34,282 bases of DNA from assembly GCA_017984755.1 (NCBI GenBank), contig JAGNYW010000030.1:1-34282 (forward strand), in the 5' to 3' direction. The stretch comes from Methyloversatilis sp. (GTDB lineage: Bacteria > Pseudomonadota > Gammaproteobacteria > Burkholderiales > Rhodocyclaceae). Within the stretch, counting starts at the first letter, position 1. Each line of letters opens with the position of its first letter. This document shows positions 1 to 9,460 of the stretch, piece by piece. The notes beneath the pieces are model-generated. The model worked only from the letters and a program-made list of their open reading frames with translations, did no database searches and was not told where the DNA came from. The position numbers and the translations under genes were made by a program.

Positions 1-1185
1 GCCTTTTCCGCCGTGCTGTGCGCCGCCCTGCTGCTGCTGGTCACCATGGGCGTGCGCCAGTCTTCCGGCCTCTTCATGTCGCCGATCAATACCAGTACCG
101 GACTGGGCGTCGTAAGCCTCAGTCTTGCGCTGGCAATCGGGCAGTTCGTCTGGGGTGCCATACAGCCGGTTGCCGGTGCGGTGGCCGACCGCTACGGACC
201 GGGCCGGGTGCTGGCTGCCGGCCTGGTGGTGCTGGCGCTGGGCTGCGCACTCACACCCTTCATGGACAGCACGACCGGCATGGTGATTGCGCTCGGCCTC
301 CTGTCGGCCGCAGGATCGGGCGCCGGCAGCTTTTCGGTGCTGATCGGTGCCGTATCGCGCAAGCTCGATTCGGCGAAGCGCGGACAGGCGGCGGGCATGA
401 TCAACGCCGGCGGATCGCTCGGACAGTTCGTCTTCGCGCCGCTGGCACAGAAGCTGATCGCCAGCGTCGGCTGGATGGGCGCCATGTATGCGTTCGCCAT
501 CGCAGCGCTGGCGGCACTGCCGCTGGCCCGCGCACTGCGTGCGCGCGAACCGGTGATCAGTCACGCTACGGCGGACGGCAGCGGCGGCCTGCGCCACGCG
601 GTGCGCGACGCGCTGCGTGACCGCAGCTACCTGCTGCTGCACGCGGGCTTCTTCACCTGCGGCTTCCATATCGCCTTCCTGGTGACGCACCTGCCGGGCG
701 AAGTCGGTCTGTGCGGACTGCCGGCCGAAGTGGCGAGCGGTGCGCTGGCGCTGATCGGTCTGGCCAACATCGCGGGCAGCCTGCTTGCCGGCTGGGCCGT
801 GGGCCGCTGGCGCAGCAAGATGATCCTGTTCTGGATGTATGCGTCGCGCGCGATGCTGGTGCTGATCTATCTTGCGGCACCGCGCACCGAATGGACCTTC
901 TATCTGTTTGCCATCGGCCTCGGCCTGACCTGGCTGGCCACGGTGCCGCCGACCGCCGGCGTGGTCGGCAAGCTGTTCGGCACGCGCTATCTCGCCACGC
1001 TGTTCGGGCTTACCCTGCTGTCACACCAGACCGGCGGCTTCTTCGGCGCATGGCTGGGCGGTCTGGCGCTGGCCCACACCGGCGACTACCAGTGGATGTG
1101 GTATGCCGACGCCGCACTGGCCGCCGCCGCAGCGCTGGTGAACCTGCCGATCCGCGAGGCGCGCATGCGCGAATCACACGCGTAG
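1..1185 (+). CDS. MFS transporter (5' end outside window)
   Basis: This is a major facilitator superfamily permease of the inner membrane. The reading frame is open from the first base (Ala-Phe-Ser-Ala before the first GTG at 13), and the motif GVRQSSGLF sits where the end of the first membrane helix is expected, so the gene very probably starts just upstream of the window. About 12 hydrophobic segments can be counted. The sequence GAVADRYGPGRVL after helix 2 is the typical MFS loop 2-3 signature (GxxxDRxGxRxx). The overall style resembles the oxalate/formate-antiporter-like MFS group, but the substrate cannot be read from the sequence. It ends 69 bp before the next gene on the same strand, and I see no functional link to it. 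Confidence 0.85.
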   Translation, partial: AFSAVLCAALLLLVTMGVRQSSGLFMSPINTSTGLGVVSLSLALAIGQFVWGAIQPVAGAVADRYGPGRVLAAGLVVLALGCALTPFMDSTTGMVIALGLLSAAGSGAGSFSVLIGAVSRKLDSAKRGQAAGMINAGGSLGQFVFAPLAQKLIASVGWMGAMYAFAIAALAALPLARALRAREPVISHATADGSGGLRHAVRDALRDRSYLLLHAGFFTCGFHIAFLVTHLPGEVGLCGLPAEVASGALALIGLANIAGSLLAGWAVGRWRSKMILFWMYASRAMLVLIYLAAPRTEWTFYLFAIGLGLTWLATVPPTAGVVGKLFGTRYLATLFGLTLLSHQTGGFFGAWLGGLALAHTGDYQWMWYADAALAAAAALVNLPIREARMRESHA

Positions 1186-1254
1186 TCATTCGCCGATGGT
1201 CAGAAGGGGCTTCGTGCCACACAATCCGGCCACAACAACTCGGGGAGACACCGC

Positions 1255-1686
1255 ATGAAAGTACTCGGCGCACTCGGCATTCTCGTCATGGGCCTGCTGG
1301 CCGCCTTCGTGATCGCCAACTGGAGCGTGCTCGCCACACCGGTCAGCGTGTCGATCCTCGTGGCCACCATCGACGCGCCGGCCGGCATCATCCTGCTCGG
1401 CGCCACGGCATTGCTGCTTGTACTGCTTGGCGCCTACACACTGAGCCTGCACACCTCGACACTGCTCGAAGCACGACGTCACGCGAAGGAACTGCGCGAA
1501 CAGCGCCTGCTGGCCGACCAGGCCGAGGCATCGCGCTTCACCGAACTCGGTACCGCGATGCGGGCCGAATTCGCCGAACTGCGCGCCGCCATGCAGCAGA
1601 CGACGACCGAGTCCGTGAATTCGCTCGCCGCCGTCATCGGCGAGGTCGAGGACAAGCTCGACCGGGCGCTCACCGCGCCGCGGTGA
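1255..1686 (+). CDS. LapA-domain (DUF1049-like) membrane protein
   Basis: This 143-residue protein has two hydrophobic helices (about residues 5-25 and 42-64) followed by a charged, Glu/Ala-rich C-terminal part that should form a coiled coil (about 70-140). This layout is that of small LapA/DUF1049 proteins, which in E. coli are linked to LPS assembly and heat-shock genes. I assign it by layout and style only. The ATG follows a GGGGAGA ribosome site with good spacing. The stop codon overlaps the first base pairs of an inverted repeat (1685-1776) that may end transcription. It could also be an unrelated small membrane protein with a coiled coil. Confidence 0.6.
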   Translation: MKVLGALGILVMGLLAAFVIANWSVLATPVSVSILVATIDAPAGIILLGATALLLVLLGAYTLSLHTSTLLEARRHAKELREQRLLADQAEASRFTELGTAMRAEFAELRAAMQQTTTESVNSLAAVIGEVEDKLDRALTAPR

Positions 1687-1776
1687 GATTCAAGATACAA
1701 GTTTCAAGACGCAAGAAAAACCCACCCGGCACGGAAACCTGGCCACTTGAACCTTGCGTCTTGAATCTTGAATCTC
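1685..1776. repeat. Imperfect long inverted repeat between convergent genes
   Basis: The left arm (1685-1715) and right arm (1753-1776) are complementary over two 12-bp blocks (GAGATTCAAGAT and TCAAGACGCAAG). The left arm carries a 7-nt insertion (acaagtt) between the blocks. The arms consist of repeated TTCAAG/CTTGAA units, and the loop is about 37 nt. The element fills almost the whole gap between the LapA-domain gene and tamB, which converge. A TTTT run follows the right arm, so it may act as a terminator for the plus strand. Its composition also fits a dispersed intergenic repeat; no second copy was seen in the window. Confidence 0.7.
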
Positions 1777-1782
1777 TTTTCG

Positions 1783-4700
1783 TTACCTGAACGAAAACAC
1801 ATAGCGCACATCGACCGCCTGCTCCGTGCCGGTGCTGCCGATCAGGGCGAGGTGGCGGGTGAGGTTCCACGTGAGCTTGACGATGCTGGTGGCCCCGGCC
1901 ACGCCCTGTTCGTAGGTCAGCAGCGCGTTCGATGACAGGCGTTTGCCGACGCTGACCACCTGCCCGCCGACCGTGGGCGTGCCGCGCTGCGAGCCGCTGA
2001 CCACCTGACTGCGCGGCCCGGTCGCGGTGCTCGCCTGCGAAAGCGATATCTGATCCAGACCCAGCGCCTGCGCGAGCGAACCCGTGATGCCGTCGCCCTC
2101 ACCACCCAGCAGTGCGCCGGCAGCTGTGGCAAGCAGCGACAGATCCGAACCGCCAGCCGTGTCCTGCCCCCTGCCCAGCACGATCCACGACAGCTTTTCG
2201 CTGTCCGGCATGGCCGTATCGGACACCAGACGCACGCGCGGCCGCTGCACCGTGCCGGTCACTTCGACGCCGGCCTGAACCGGCAGGTCGGGACGGATGG
2301 CGCGCACATTCAGCCCCGGGTTGGCGAGCGAACCCTGAAAACTGACGATGCCGCGTTCGATGTCCAGATTCTGACCATAGGCGCGGTAGCGACCGCCGAT
2401 GGTCCGGATGTTGCCGGTTGCGCTCACCCCGCGGCCTTCGTCGCGCAGCGCGAGGCGGCCGGTGAGGCGGGTATCGAGTCCGCGCCCCCTGAAATACAGG
2501 CGTTCGCCGAGATCGATGTCGATCTGCAGCGCCAGCGGCGTGCTGGCCGACACGGCGCCTTCGCGGCCCTTGATCACCACATCGTCGCCCAGTGCCGGCG
2601 GCGATTGTTCGGGTACCGAAAACAGCCCCGCATCGGCCACCAGTGCAAGCTGCAGTTTCATGCCGGCCGACGCCGAGCCGCTGACGGCACCGTCGCCGGA
2701 CAGCATGAGCCACTGGTCGCCGCCCTGTAGCGGCACGAAGCGCTGCACCTTGATCGCGATGTCGGCGCGTGCCGTGGCGATGTCGACCTCGCCGGAGGCC
2801 GACAGACGCCCCGGCTCGCGGGTCAGCTCGGCCGCCTTGAGACGGGCGTCAGGCGGCGGGCGGGCGTTGTCGCTTTCGAAATTCAGGCCATCCAGCTTCA
2901 GCGTATTGCCCGCGAAACGGGCACGCAGCTGACCGCGTTCGAGCTTCAGCCCGGCATCGGCAAGCGCAAACGCAAGGCCATCGCCATCGATGCGACCCGA
3001 CAGTTCGGGTTCGCGCAGCGGGCCGGCCATTTTCACGTCGGCCTGCACGCGACCGGCAGTCGTCATGTCGAGCCGCAGCGCGCGACCGATCCAGGCCAGC
3101 GAAGGCACATCGAGCGTGGCTTCGCCAGCGGTGTGTGCATCGACATCAGGCTGCCAGAAACTGCCCGTGCGTTTCATCGGCACCGCCACGCGGGCACGCG
3201 CCTCGCCGATGTCCGGGCCGGCAATGCGTGCCGACACGCTGGCCGTGCGGCCGCTGAAATCGGCCTGCGCACGCGCTTCGCTGATGGCCAGCACGACCCG
3301 TCCTTCACCCGACACGACGACATCGCCGCTTTCGCGGAACAGTGTTACGCGGCCGTCCAGCGTTTCGTCGCCGGTCAGCGCGGCGCTCAGCGACCAGTCG
3401 GCGCCGAGCTTCAGCGGGGCGCGCGCCGCGATGCCGGCTGCACGGTCGCGCCACACCAGACGCAGCGGAAAGCCACGGGCGCGACCACGGGTATCGACCC
3501 GGTCCGGTGTCCAGACGGTATGCAGCAGCGCAAGCTCACCCCCGGCGGTGAGTGTGAAAGCCGCACCATCGAGTGCTACGCGGCGAGGCGACGCGGCGAG
3601 CGGCGCGGGTGCAGCCAGCGTCGCGGTCAGTTCGGACGACAGTACGACCACCATGCGATCGATCGTGCCGGACCACGACAGCCCGTCCGCCAGCGCGCCG
3701 CGCGCCGCCAGTTCGAGCGACTGGCGCGCCGGCGCGTCGCCGTTGGCAGCGGGCAGCGGCGCCGTGCGCACATCGGCCGACAGACGGTGCATCGCCCGCG
3801 TGCCGTCGATATCCAGGCGCACGCTTTCTATCGGCGCCGGTGCCGACGGACTGCGCAGATCGGTCGCCGACGCGGTCAGGTGCAGCAGGCCTTGCGCCCC
3901 CGGTTCCAGGCGGGCGTCGACGCCGGCACGCGCCACGCTGCCCAGATCGCCCAGCGCAAGCGCAACGGCTTCCAGCTTCAAGCTGCCGTTCGGCGCACCC
4001 AGGGTGCCGGCCAGACTGCCGCTGCCCGAAATGCGGCCTGCCAGCTCGACCCCGGTCAGCGCACGCAGCGCGCCCAGGCGGCGTGCGTCCAGCGTCCAGT
4101 CGAGCACGTCCTGCACACGACCGCTGGTGCCGCCGAACGCGCCGCGCACGGCGAGCCGGTTGCCCGCCCAGTCCAGCCGGATGTCGGCGTCGGACAGGCG
4201 CGTGCCTTGAATCCGTCCCCTGACGGCGCCGGAAAGCGGCTCGCCCATCAGCGTGCTGGGCGCGAAGTCGAGCGCAACGCGCGCATCGATCGCGGGCCGC
4301 ACCTGTCCGCCGGCGGTGAACGCTGCGGACAGACTCGCGGCAGGCAACCGGGCGAAAGCGGACGGATCGAATTTCCGCAGGCTGCCGTCGAGCCTGAAGG
4401 CAAGCGTGTCATCGAGCTTCAGCGTTCCGGCCAGCCTCGCCTGCGCGCCCTGTGCCGACAGCTGCGCCTGTTCGAGCATCAGTTGCTGCTGCGCCACCGC
4501 GCCCCGCGCTGCGAGCGCCAGGCGCCGCGGGCCGCGGTCATTCAGATCGACATCGAACTGCTGGCGCTCACCCGATGCCTTGATATCGATGCGCCCGCCC
4601 AGCCGGGTCGGCAGGCCACGCACGTGCAGCGCGGCGGTGTCGATGTCGCGCAGCGCCAGCGCGGCCTGCACCGGCAGGTCGCCGCCGGCGCGCCAGCCGG

Positions 4701-5790
4701 CGGTGCCGCGGATGTCGCCGCCACCCGCCAGCAGCACGGACAGATCGCGCAGGTCGACGTGCGCGGTCGATGCTTCGATCTGCGCGGACAGCGCCGTGAC
4801 CGGCAGCTGCCCCTGATCGATGCGGCCGGCAGCGCGGTTTTCCGCACGCAGCGGACCGACCAGCGTCAGCGCGTCACCGTCGCGCGGCTTCAGGTCGGCA
4901 TCCACCGTCCATCGTCCGGACGGCGCCGGGGCATGCAGGCGCTGCGGATCGAATTCATCGAGCGCGAGCCTGAGTGCGGTGAGCGGCTGTGCGGCGAAGG
5001 GACGTGCGCTCACCTGCGCGCTGCCCGACAGGCCGAAGCCCTGCGCCTGCAGCGTGGCAGTCACGCCGTCGGCCAGCGCGCCGCCGAGCACGGCACGGGC
5101 CAGGTAGTCGGTACCGGCAAAGGCCAGCTCGCCGGCCAGCGCGAAGGGCGCGTCGCCACCCAGCGTCGTCGCGCCGGTCAGCGTGCCCCACGGTGTGACC
5201 AGCGACAGGTCGGTGAGCCGGTGGGTCACGCCGTCGGAATCGATCTGCGCCTGCAGGTCGGTCAGCAGCAGCGTGTCGACGTCCGGTTTTGCGTGGTCGG
5301 CCAGCACGATGCGCCCCACCGTCAGTGGCCCGCGCAGGCCGAGCGGCAGCGAAAGGCCGGCGGGCACGGAGGGCGGAGCGTCGCTGGGCGTGGTCGCGAT
5401 GCGCAGCACATCCAGCCGCAGCTGCGCCATGTCGAGCCGGCGGCCGAACAGCGCGGCGGGCTGCCAGTCGAGCGCGAATCCGCTCGCGTCGATGCGCAGG
5501 GCACCGTCGTCGTAGCGAACGCTGCGCAGCCGCGGCGACGACAGCAGGCTGCCGGATTCGACCTCAACCTGCTGCAGCGCGGGTACGGCCCATTGCGCCG
5601 CGGCAGTCAGCGCACGCAGGCCGGCTTCGGTGGCAAGCACCCAGAACAGGATCACGAACGGCAGCGCGATGAGCGCGATATCGGTCAGTGCGATGCCGGC
5701 GCCGCCCAGCCGGCTGCGCGCGCGCAGGCTGCGGCGCGGCGCGGACGGCTCCTCCGTGGGTCGTTCGGCGGGTTCGGGCGTGCTGTTCAT
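1783..5790 (-). CDS. tamB: Translocation and assembly module subunit TamB
   Basis: This 1335-residue protein has one N-terminal membrane anchor (about residues 33-55, after a charged Pro/Glu/Arg-rich leader). A very long, repetitive beta-rich region follows, and a conserved C-terminal TamB (DUF490) domain ends in an aromatic beta-strand (YVFSFR). TamB is an inner-membrane-anchored periplasmic protein. With TamA it helps insert outer-membrane proteins, and as an AsmA-like protein it is implicated in phospholipid transport between the membranes. The length is usual for the family. It starts at ATG 2 bp after the tamA stop, so the two are co-translated. A 905-codon open frame on the opposite strand inside it is a composition artefact of GC-rich DNA. 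Confidence 0.93.
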   Translation of the reverse strand: MNSTPEPAERPTEEPSAPRRSLRARSRLGGAGIALTDIALIALPFVILFWVLATEAGLRALTAAAQWAVPALQQVEVESGSLLSSPRLRSVRYDDGALRIDASGFALDWQPAALFGRRLDMAQLRLDVLRIATTPSDAPPSVPAGLSLPLGLRGPLTVGRIVLADHAKPDVDTLLLTDLQAQIDSDGVTHRLTDLSLVTPWGTLTGATTLGGDAPFALAGELAFAGTDYLARAVLGGALADGVTATLQAQGFGLSGSAQVSARPFAAQPLTALRLALDEFDPQRLHAPAPSGRWTVDADLKPRDGDALTLVGPLRAENRAAGRIDQGQLPVTALSAQIEASTAHVDLRDLSVLLAGGGDIRGTAGWRAGGDLPVQAALALRDIDTAALHVRGLPTRLGGRIDIKASGERQQFDVDLNDRGPRRLALAARGAVAQQQLMLEQAQLSAQGAQARLAGTLKLDDTLAFRLDGSLRKFDPSAFARLPAASLSAAFTAGGQVRPAIDARVALDFAPSTLMGEPLSGAVRGRIQGTRLSDADIRLDWAGNRLAVRGAFGGTSGRVQDVLDWTLDARRLGALRALTGVELAGRISGSGSLAGTLGAPNGSLKLEAVALALGDLGSVARAGVDARLEPGAQGLLHLTASATDLRSPSAPAPIESVRLDIDGTRAMHRLSADVRTAPLPAANGDAPARQSLELAARGALADGLSWSGTIDRMVVVLSSELTATLAAPAPLAASPRRVALDGAAFTLTAGGELALLHTVWTPDRVDTRGRARGFPLRLVWRDRAAGIAARAPLKLGADWSLSAALTGDETLDGRVTLFRESGDVVVSGEGRVVLAISEARAQADFSGRTASVSARIAGPDIGEARARVAVPMKRTGSFWQPDVDAHTAGEATLDVPSLAWIGRALRLDMTTAGRVQADVKMAGPLREPELSGRIDGDGLAFALADAGLKLERGQLRARFAGNTLKLDGLNFESDNARPPPDARLKAAELTREPGRLSASGEVDIATARADIAIKVQRFVPLQGGDQWLMLSGDGAVSGSASAGMKLQLALVADAGLFSVPEQSPPALGDDVVIKGREGAVSASTPLALQIDIDLGERLYFRGRGLDTRLTGRLALRDEGRGVSATGNIRTIGGRYRAYGQNLDIERGIVSFQGSLANPGLNVRAIRPDLPVQAGVEVTGTVQRPRVRLVSDTAMPDSEKLSWIVLGRGQDTAGGSDLSLLATAAGALLGGEGDGITGSLAQALGLDQISLSQASTATGPRSQVVSGSQRGTPTVGGQVVSVGKRLSSNALLTYEQGVAGATSIVKLTWNLTRHLALIGSTGTEQAVDVRYVFSFR

Positions 5791-5792
5791 GA

Positions 5793-7622
5793 TCAGAAGG
5801 CAATGGCCAGCGAAAAGTGCGGCCGCCAGGTACGTTCGCGTTCGCCGTAGGCGATGTCGAAGGCGATCGGACCCGCCGGAGAGCGCCAGCGCACGCCGGC
5901 GCCCGCACCATAGGCAAGGTTGAAGTCCTTGCGGCTGTCGGTGGCGTCACCGGCATCGAGGAATACCGCGGCGCCCCACTGTCCGGACAGCCAGTGCACG
6001 TACTCCGCACTGGCCACGCCGAGCACGCGACCGCCCACGATGGCATTGCCTTCGCGCACGCCCAGCTGAAGGTAGTCGTAGCCGCGCACCGAGGTCGCCC
6101 CGCCGGCACGGAACAGAAAATCCTGCGGCAGCGAGCCGGTTGCGCCACCGGTCAGACCGGCTTCGCCGCGCAGGATGATCTGATCGCGCAGGCCGACCGG
6201 TATGAACCACTGCGCCTTCGCATAGCCGCGCAGGAAGTTGGCATCGGACAGCAGCCCCTTCACGCCGCCGCCGATCTGCGCATTGAGCACCCAGCCATCG
6301 CGCGGATCGAACAGGTCGTCCACGCGGCGCCAGGTCCATGAGGTGTTCAGGGCGAGCGACTGCTGCGTGCTGACTTCCTGCCCGTCGATCTCACGCTGTT
6401 CGCGCTGAAGGTTCAGCGAATGGCGGATTTCGACGTCGCCACGGATGCGCGCACGCACGGCGCCGATGCCGACGCGGCGCGTGACCAGATCCTGAATGTC
6501 GGCGTTTTCGCCAAGCACGCCGAAACTGTCGCGATAGCCCTTTTCGGCCGGCGGCAGCATGACGTCGGCGAAGGCGATCTGCCGCAGCTGATCGACGCGA
6601 AGCGCCGTACTGAGCATCCACGAGCGATTCCACAGATTGTTGTCGGACCAGCCGACTTCGGCGCGGTACCCGGTGTTGCTGCTCAGACCGGCGCCGAAGG
6701 AAAGGCGTCGCGAACTGGCTTCGGCAAGCGTGATGCGCACCGGCGTCGCGGCCGCGTTGGCCGGGTCGCGGTCAGCGTTGATCTGTGCGGAACTGAAATA
6801 AGGTGAGGACAGCAGCGCGCGCTCGAAGGCAAGCAAGGCATCGGTCGAGTACGGATCACCAGGCTCCAGGGTGGCATAGCGGCGCACCAGATCGAGGTCG
6901 TGCAGCGCCAGCCCGGTCGCTTCGATGTCGCCGAAGCGGAAGGCCGGCCCACTGTCGAGCTGCACGCGCAACGCGACGCGCGCCGTTTCGGGATCGACCT
7001 CCGCCAGGCTGTCGGCCAGCGTGCCGGCTGCGTAGTCACGTGCCGTCAGATCGTCGAGCAGCCGCTGCTTGGCCGCTGACCAGTCGGCCTGACGGAACGG
7101 CTCGCCAGGCGGCAGGCGCCAGGCCTGGCGCAAGGCGCCGCGCCTCGCCTCGCGCTCGGCGTCTTCGCCGGCCAGATCGCCTTCGAATGCGATGTCGACC
7201 GCCTCGATGACGGCGCGCTGCCCGAGTTGCACATGCAGCGCCGGCGGATCACCGGCAATCTCCACGACCGGGCTGAAATAGCCTTCGGTGGCGAGCAGCG
7301 TCGTCACTTCCCGACTGACACGCCACAACAGCCTGCGCCGCGCGCGCTCGTCGGCGAGCGGCTCACGCAGTATCAGCGTGCGCGCGTGCCGGTCGAGCAT
7401 GTCGCGGATGTCGTCGGACAGGCCGTCCGGGGCGATCGGCAGTTTGCCGAACACCGCGGCTGGCTCATCGGGCACGGAATCGGACAGCAACTCGGGCGAC
7501 ACGTCCGTCACCGGACCACCGGTGACGGATTCAGGGTCTGCCGCGAACACGGGCGCGGGGACGGTCAGGCAGAGCAAGAGCAGCAGCCCTGCCGGGCTGC
7601 GAAGTAGCGGCAGACGGAGCAA
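5793..7622 (-). CDS. tamA: Outer-membrane assembly factor TamA (BamA/Omp85 family)
   Basis: This 609-residue protein begins with a clear signal peptide (about residues 1-27, ending PVFA). POTRA-type repeats follow (about 80-280), then a C-terminal outer-membrane barrel of the Omp85 family with the conserved SVRGYDYLQLG segment and a closing aromatic strand ending in Phe. It works with TamB in outer-membrane protein assembly. The start appears to be TTG at 7622-7620. The preceding codon in frame is the stop of the FKBP gene, so the frame cannot extend upstream, and the signal peptide begins right at this codon. The FKBP stop and this TTG are directly adjacent (TGATTG), which suggests translation by termination-reinitiation. 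Confidence 0.9.
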   Translation of the reverse strand: MLRLPLLRSPAGLLLLLCLTVPAPVFAADPESVTGGPVTDVSPELLSDSVPDEPAAVFGKLPIAPDGLSDDIRDMLDRHARTLILREPLADERARRRLLWRVSREVTTLLATEGYFSPVVEIAGDPPALHVQLGQRAVIEAVDIAFEGDLAGEDAEREARRGALRQAWRLPPGEPFRQADWSAAKQRLLDDLTARDYAAGTLADSLAEVDPETARVALRVQLDSGPAFRFGDIEATGLALHDLDLVRRYATLEPGDPYSTDALLAFERALLSSPYFSSAQINADRDPANAAATPVRITLAEASSRRLSFGAGLSSNTGYRAEVGWSDNNLWNRSWMLSTALRVDQLRQIAFADVMLPPAEKGYRDSFGVLGENADIQDLVTRRVGIGAVRARIRGDVEIRHSLNLQREQREIDGQEVSTQQSLALNTSWTWRRVDDLFDPRDGWVLNAQIGGGVKGLLSDANFLRGYAKAQWFIPVGLRDQIILRGEAGLTGGATGSLPQDFLFRAGGATSVRGYDYLQLGVREGNAIVGGRVLGVASAEYVHWLSGQWGAAVFLDAGDATDSRKDFNLAYGAGAGVRWRSPAGPIAFDIAYGERERTWRPHFSLAIAF

Positions 7623-7967
7623 TCAGCCCGCGCTCAGCAGTTCGACCTCGAACACCAGTGTGGCATTCGGCGGGATCACACCGCCGGCGCCGCGCGCGCC
7701 GTAACCGAGGTGCGGTGGAATGGTGAGTTTGCGCACGCCGCCTTCCTTCATGCCTGCCACGCCTTCGTCCCAGCCTCCGATGACCTGACGCGCACCGAGG
7801 TTGAAACCGAAAGGCTGGTTGCGGTCCTTGCTTGAATCGAACTTGCGGCCATCGGTCAGCCAGCCGGTGTAATGCACGCTGACCTTGTTGCCGGCGACGG
7901 CTTCCGCGCCGGTACCCGGAGTGATGTCTTCGATGATGAGACCGCTTTCGGTGGTGATGGCGGACAT
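7623..7967 (-). CDS. FKBP-type peptidyl-prolyl cis-trans isomerase
   Basis: This 114-residue, single-domain FKBP lacks a signal peptide, so it is probably cytoplasmic. It shows the family's core motifs: [16 protein letters not shown], then [16 protein letters not shown], then [29 protein letters not shown]. The aromatic and Asp residues of the prolyl-binding pocket are present. It catalyses cis-trans isomerisation of Xaa-Pro bonds and aids protein folding. It is the first gene of a three-gene block with tamA and tamB and is directly adjacent to tamA. The ATG is preceded by GGAA about 8 nt upstream. A TTGACG hexamer on the minus strand (8023-8018) could be the -35 element of its promoter, but no good -10 partner is visible. 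Confidence 0.93.
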   Translation of the reverse strand: MSAITTESGLIIEDITPGTGAEAVAGNKVSVHYTGWLTDGRKFDSSKDRNQPFGFNLGARQVIGGWDEGVAGMKEGGVRKLTIPPHLGYGARGAGGVIPPNATLVFEVELLSAG

Positions 7968-8440
7968 GTGACGGGTTCCATAAAAAAGATCGAACTTCGA
8001 AGTTTAGGGGCTGTTGGCGTCAAATCCAGATTCGCGTGTGCGGAATTGTCGAATGCCCCTTGTATCCACGGCCGGGGCGGCGGGCGCCGGCTGACCGAGC
8101 GCACCCCGGTGTTCGGATTGCGCAATGCGACGAAGGTTTCGGACAACGGGCAGCCGGCGGGACGAGACGCCTCCCTGAGCGCGCCGCACAGGATGCGATG
8201 GATTAACGTCGTTCGCGCAACGAAAACGGCCTCGTCCGCAGGGCGGTCGCTGTCGGCGCCGCCCTGCATGAAATCCTCTTCGAAAGGATGTTGCCCCCAT
8301 GCATGCGTACGACTCGCCACGCGACGAGGTTCATCGCTGCAGTGAGACAGGTGCCTCGCGCCGCAGCATGCGCGCGCGAATCAAACCTTGTATTGTTCCG
8401 GCAGTTCTCCGCCTCACAAACCGAGTCAGAAAGTCCGTTG
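7968..8440. other. Divergent intergenic region between FKBP gene and moxR
   Basis: This gap of 473 bp separates the divergent FKBP-tamAB and mxaR operons. I found no open frame with recognisable protein features on either strand, although several short GC-rich frames exist. It must hold the promoters for both directions. The only promoter-like element I can point to is TTGACG reading leftward at 8023-8018. No convincing promoter for the rightward operon was seen. Confidence 0.5.
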
Positions 8441-9460
8441 ATGCTCTCCCAGGAAGCTTTGCATGATTGGCGCGGCCTTGCGCTGCGCGTCGAAGAAGAA
8501 GTACGGCGGGCGGTCGTCGGTCAGGACGATACGCTTCGCCTGATCAACGTCGCGCTGTTCGCGCGCGGCCATGTACTGCTCGAAGGCGATGTCGGTGTCG
8601 GCAAGACAACGGTGCTGCGTGCCTTTGCGCGCGCCGTGGGCGGCGATTTCGAGCGCGTCGAAGGCACGGTCGACCTGATGCCGAACGATCTCGTCTATCA
8701 CACCTATGTAGACAGCGAGGGCAAGCCACGCATCGAACCGGGGCCGCTGCTGCGCCACGGCGAGCGGCTGACCACGTTCTTCTTCAACGAAATCAACCGC
8801 GCCCGACCGCAGGTGCAATCGCTGCTGCTGCGTGCAATGGCCGAACGCACGCTGTCGGCGTTCAACCGCGAGTACAGCTTTCCGCACATGACAGTGTTCG
8901 CCGACCGCAACCGCGTCGAGCGCGAAGAAACCTTCGAACTGGCGTCCGCCGCGCGCGACCGCTTCATGTTCGAACTGCGCATGCTGACGCCGGCCGACGA
9001 CGAAACACGTCGGGCGCTGGTGTTCGACCCGCGCTTTCATGACACCGACGCGCTGATCGATACGGTCACGCCCGGGGTGGTCGACTGGATGCAGATGAAC
9101 ACCATCGGTGCGGCAATCCAGCAGGGTGTGAGCGCATCGGACGCGCTGCAGCGCTACGCGATGGACATCTGGGCGGCCACCAGCGATCCGGTGAAATACG
9201 GGCTGCAGATCGACGGTGTCGACATGTCGCGCCTGATCCTGGCCGGCGCCAGCCCGCGCGGCATGGGCATGCTGATGCGCGCTGCGCGGGTCGTGGCGTG
9301 GATGGCCGATCGCGACTACCTGACGCCGGAAGACATCCGCGCCGTACTGCCGTCGACGCTGGTGCATCGCGTGTTCTTCACACCGGTGTATGAAATGCGC
9401 CGCAGCGAACTGGCCGATGCACTGGTGTCGCAGATGCTGGAACGGGTCGCCACGCCCTGA
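8441..9460 (+). CDS. mxaR: MoxR-family AAA+ ATPase (MxaR-like)
   Basis: This 339-residue MoxR-type AAA+ ATPase has a Walker A motif (GDVGVGKTT, residues 49-57) and a Walker B-like segment FFFNEINRARP typical of MoxR proteins. A sensor region and a C-terminal lid helix bundle follow. MoxR proteins act as chaperones with VWA-domain partners, inserting metals or assembling enzyme complexes. In methylotrophs MxaR/MoxR is needed for active methanol dehydrogenase. ATG 8441 was chosen because homology-like sequence begins there; a TTG lies directly before it. The frame continues upstream to 8288 but that part looks non-coding. It is the first gene of a six-gene operon, and its stop overlaps the next start by one base (TGATG). 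Confidence 0.9.
   Translation: MLSQEALHDWRGLALRVEEEVRRAVVGQDDTLRLINVALFARGHVLLEGDVGVGKTTVLRAFARAVGGDFERVEGTVDLMPNDLVYHTYVDSEGKPRIEPGPLLRHGERLTTFFFNEINRARPQVQSLLLRAMAERTLSAFNREYSFPHMTVFADRNRVEREETFELASAARDRFMFELRMLTPADDETRRALVFDPRFHDTDALIDTVTPGVVDWMQMNTIGAAIQQGVSASDALQRYAMDIWAATSDPVKYGLQIDGVDMSRLILAGASPRGMGMLMRAARVVAWMADRDYLTPEDIRAVLPSTLVHRVFFTPVYEMRRSELADALVSQMLERVATP

Noticed and set aside
3133-5850. A 905-codon open frame on the plus strand opposite tamB
   Set aside because: It is very rich in Arg, Gln, Gly and Ala, has no recognisable domain, and lies fully antisense to a clear tamB; it is a by-product of GC-rich codon use.
7856-8320. A possible minus-strand gene in the FKBP-mxaR gap
   Set aside because: The frame overlaps the FKBP gene out of phase, has no ribosome site and no recognisable protein features.
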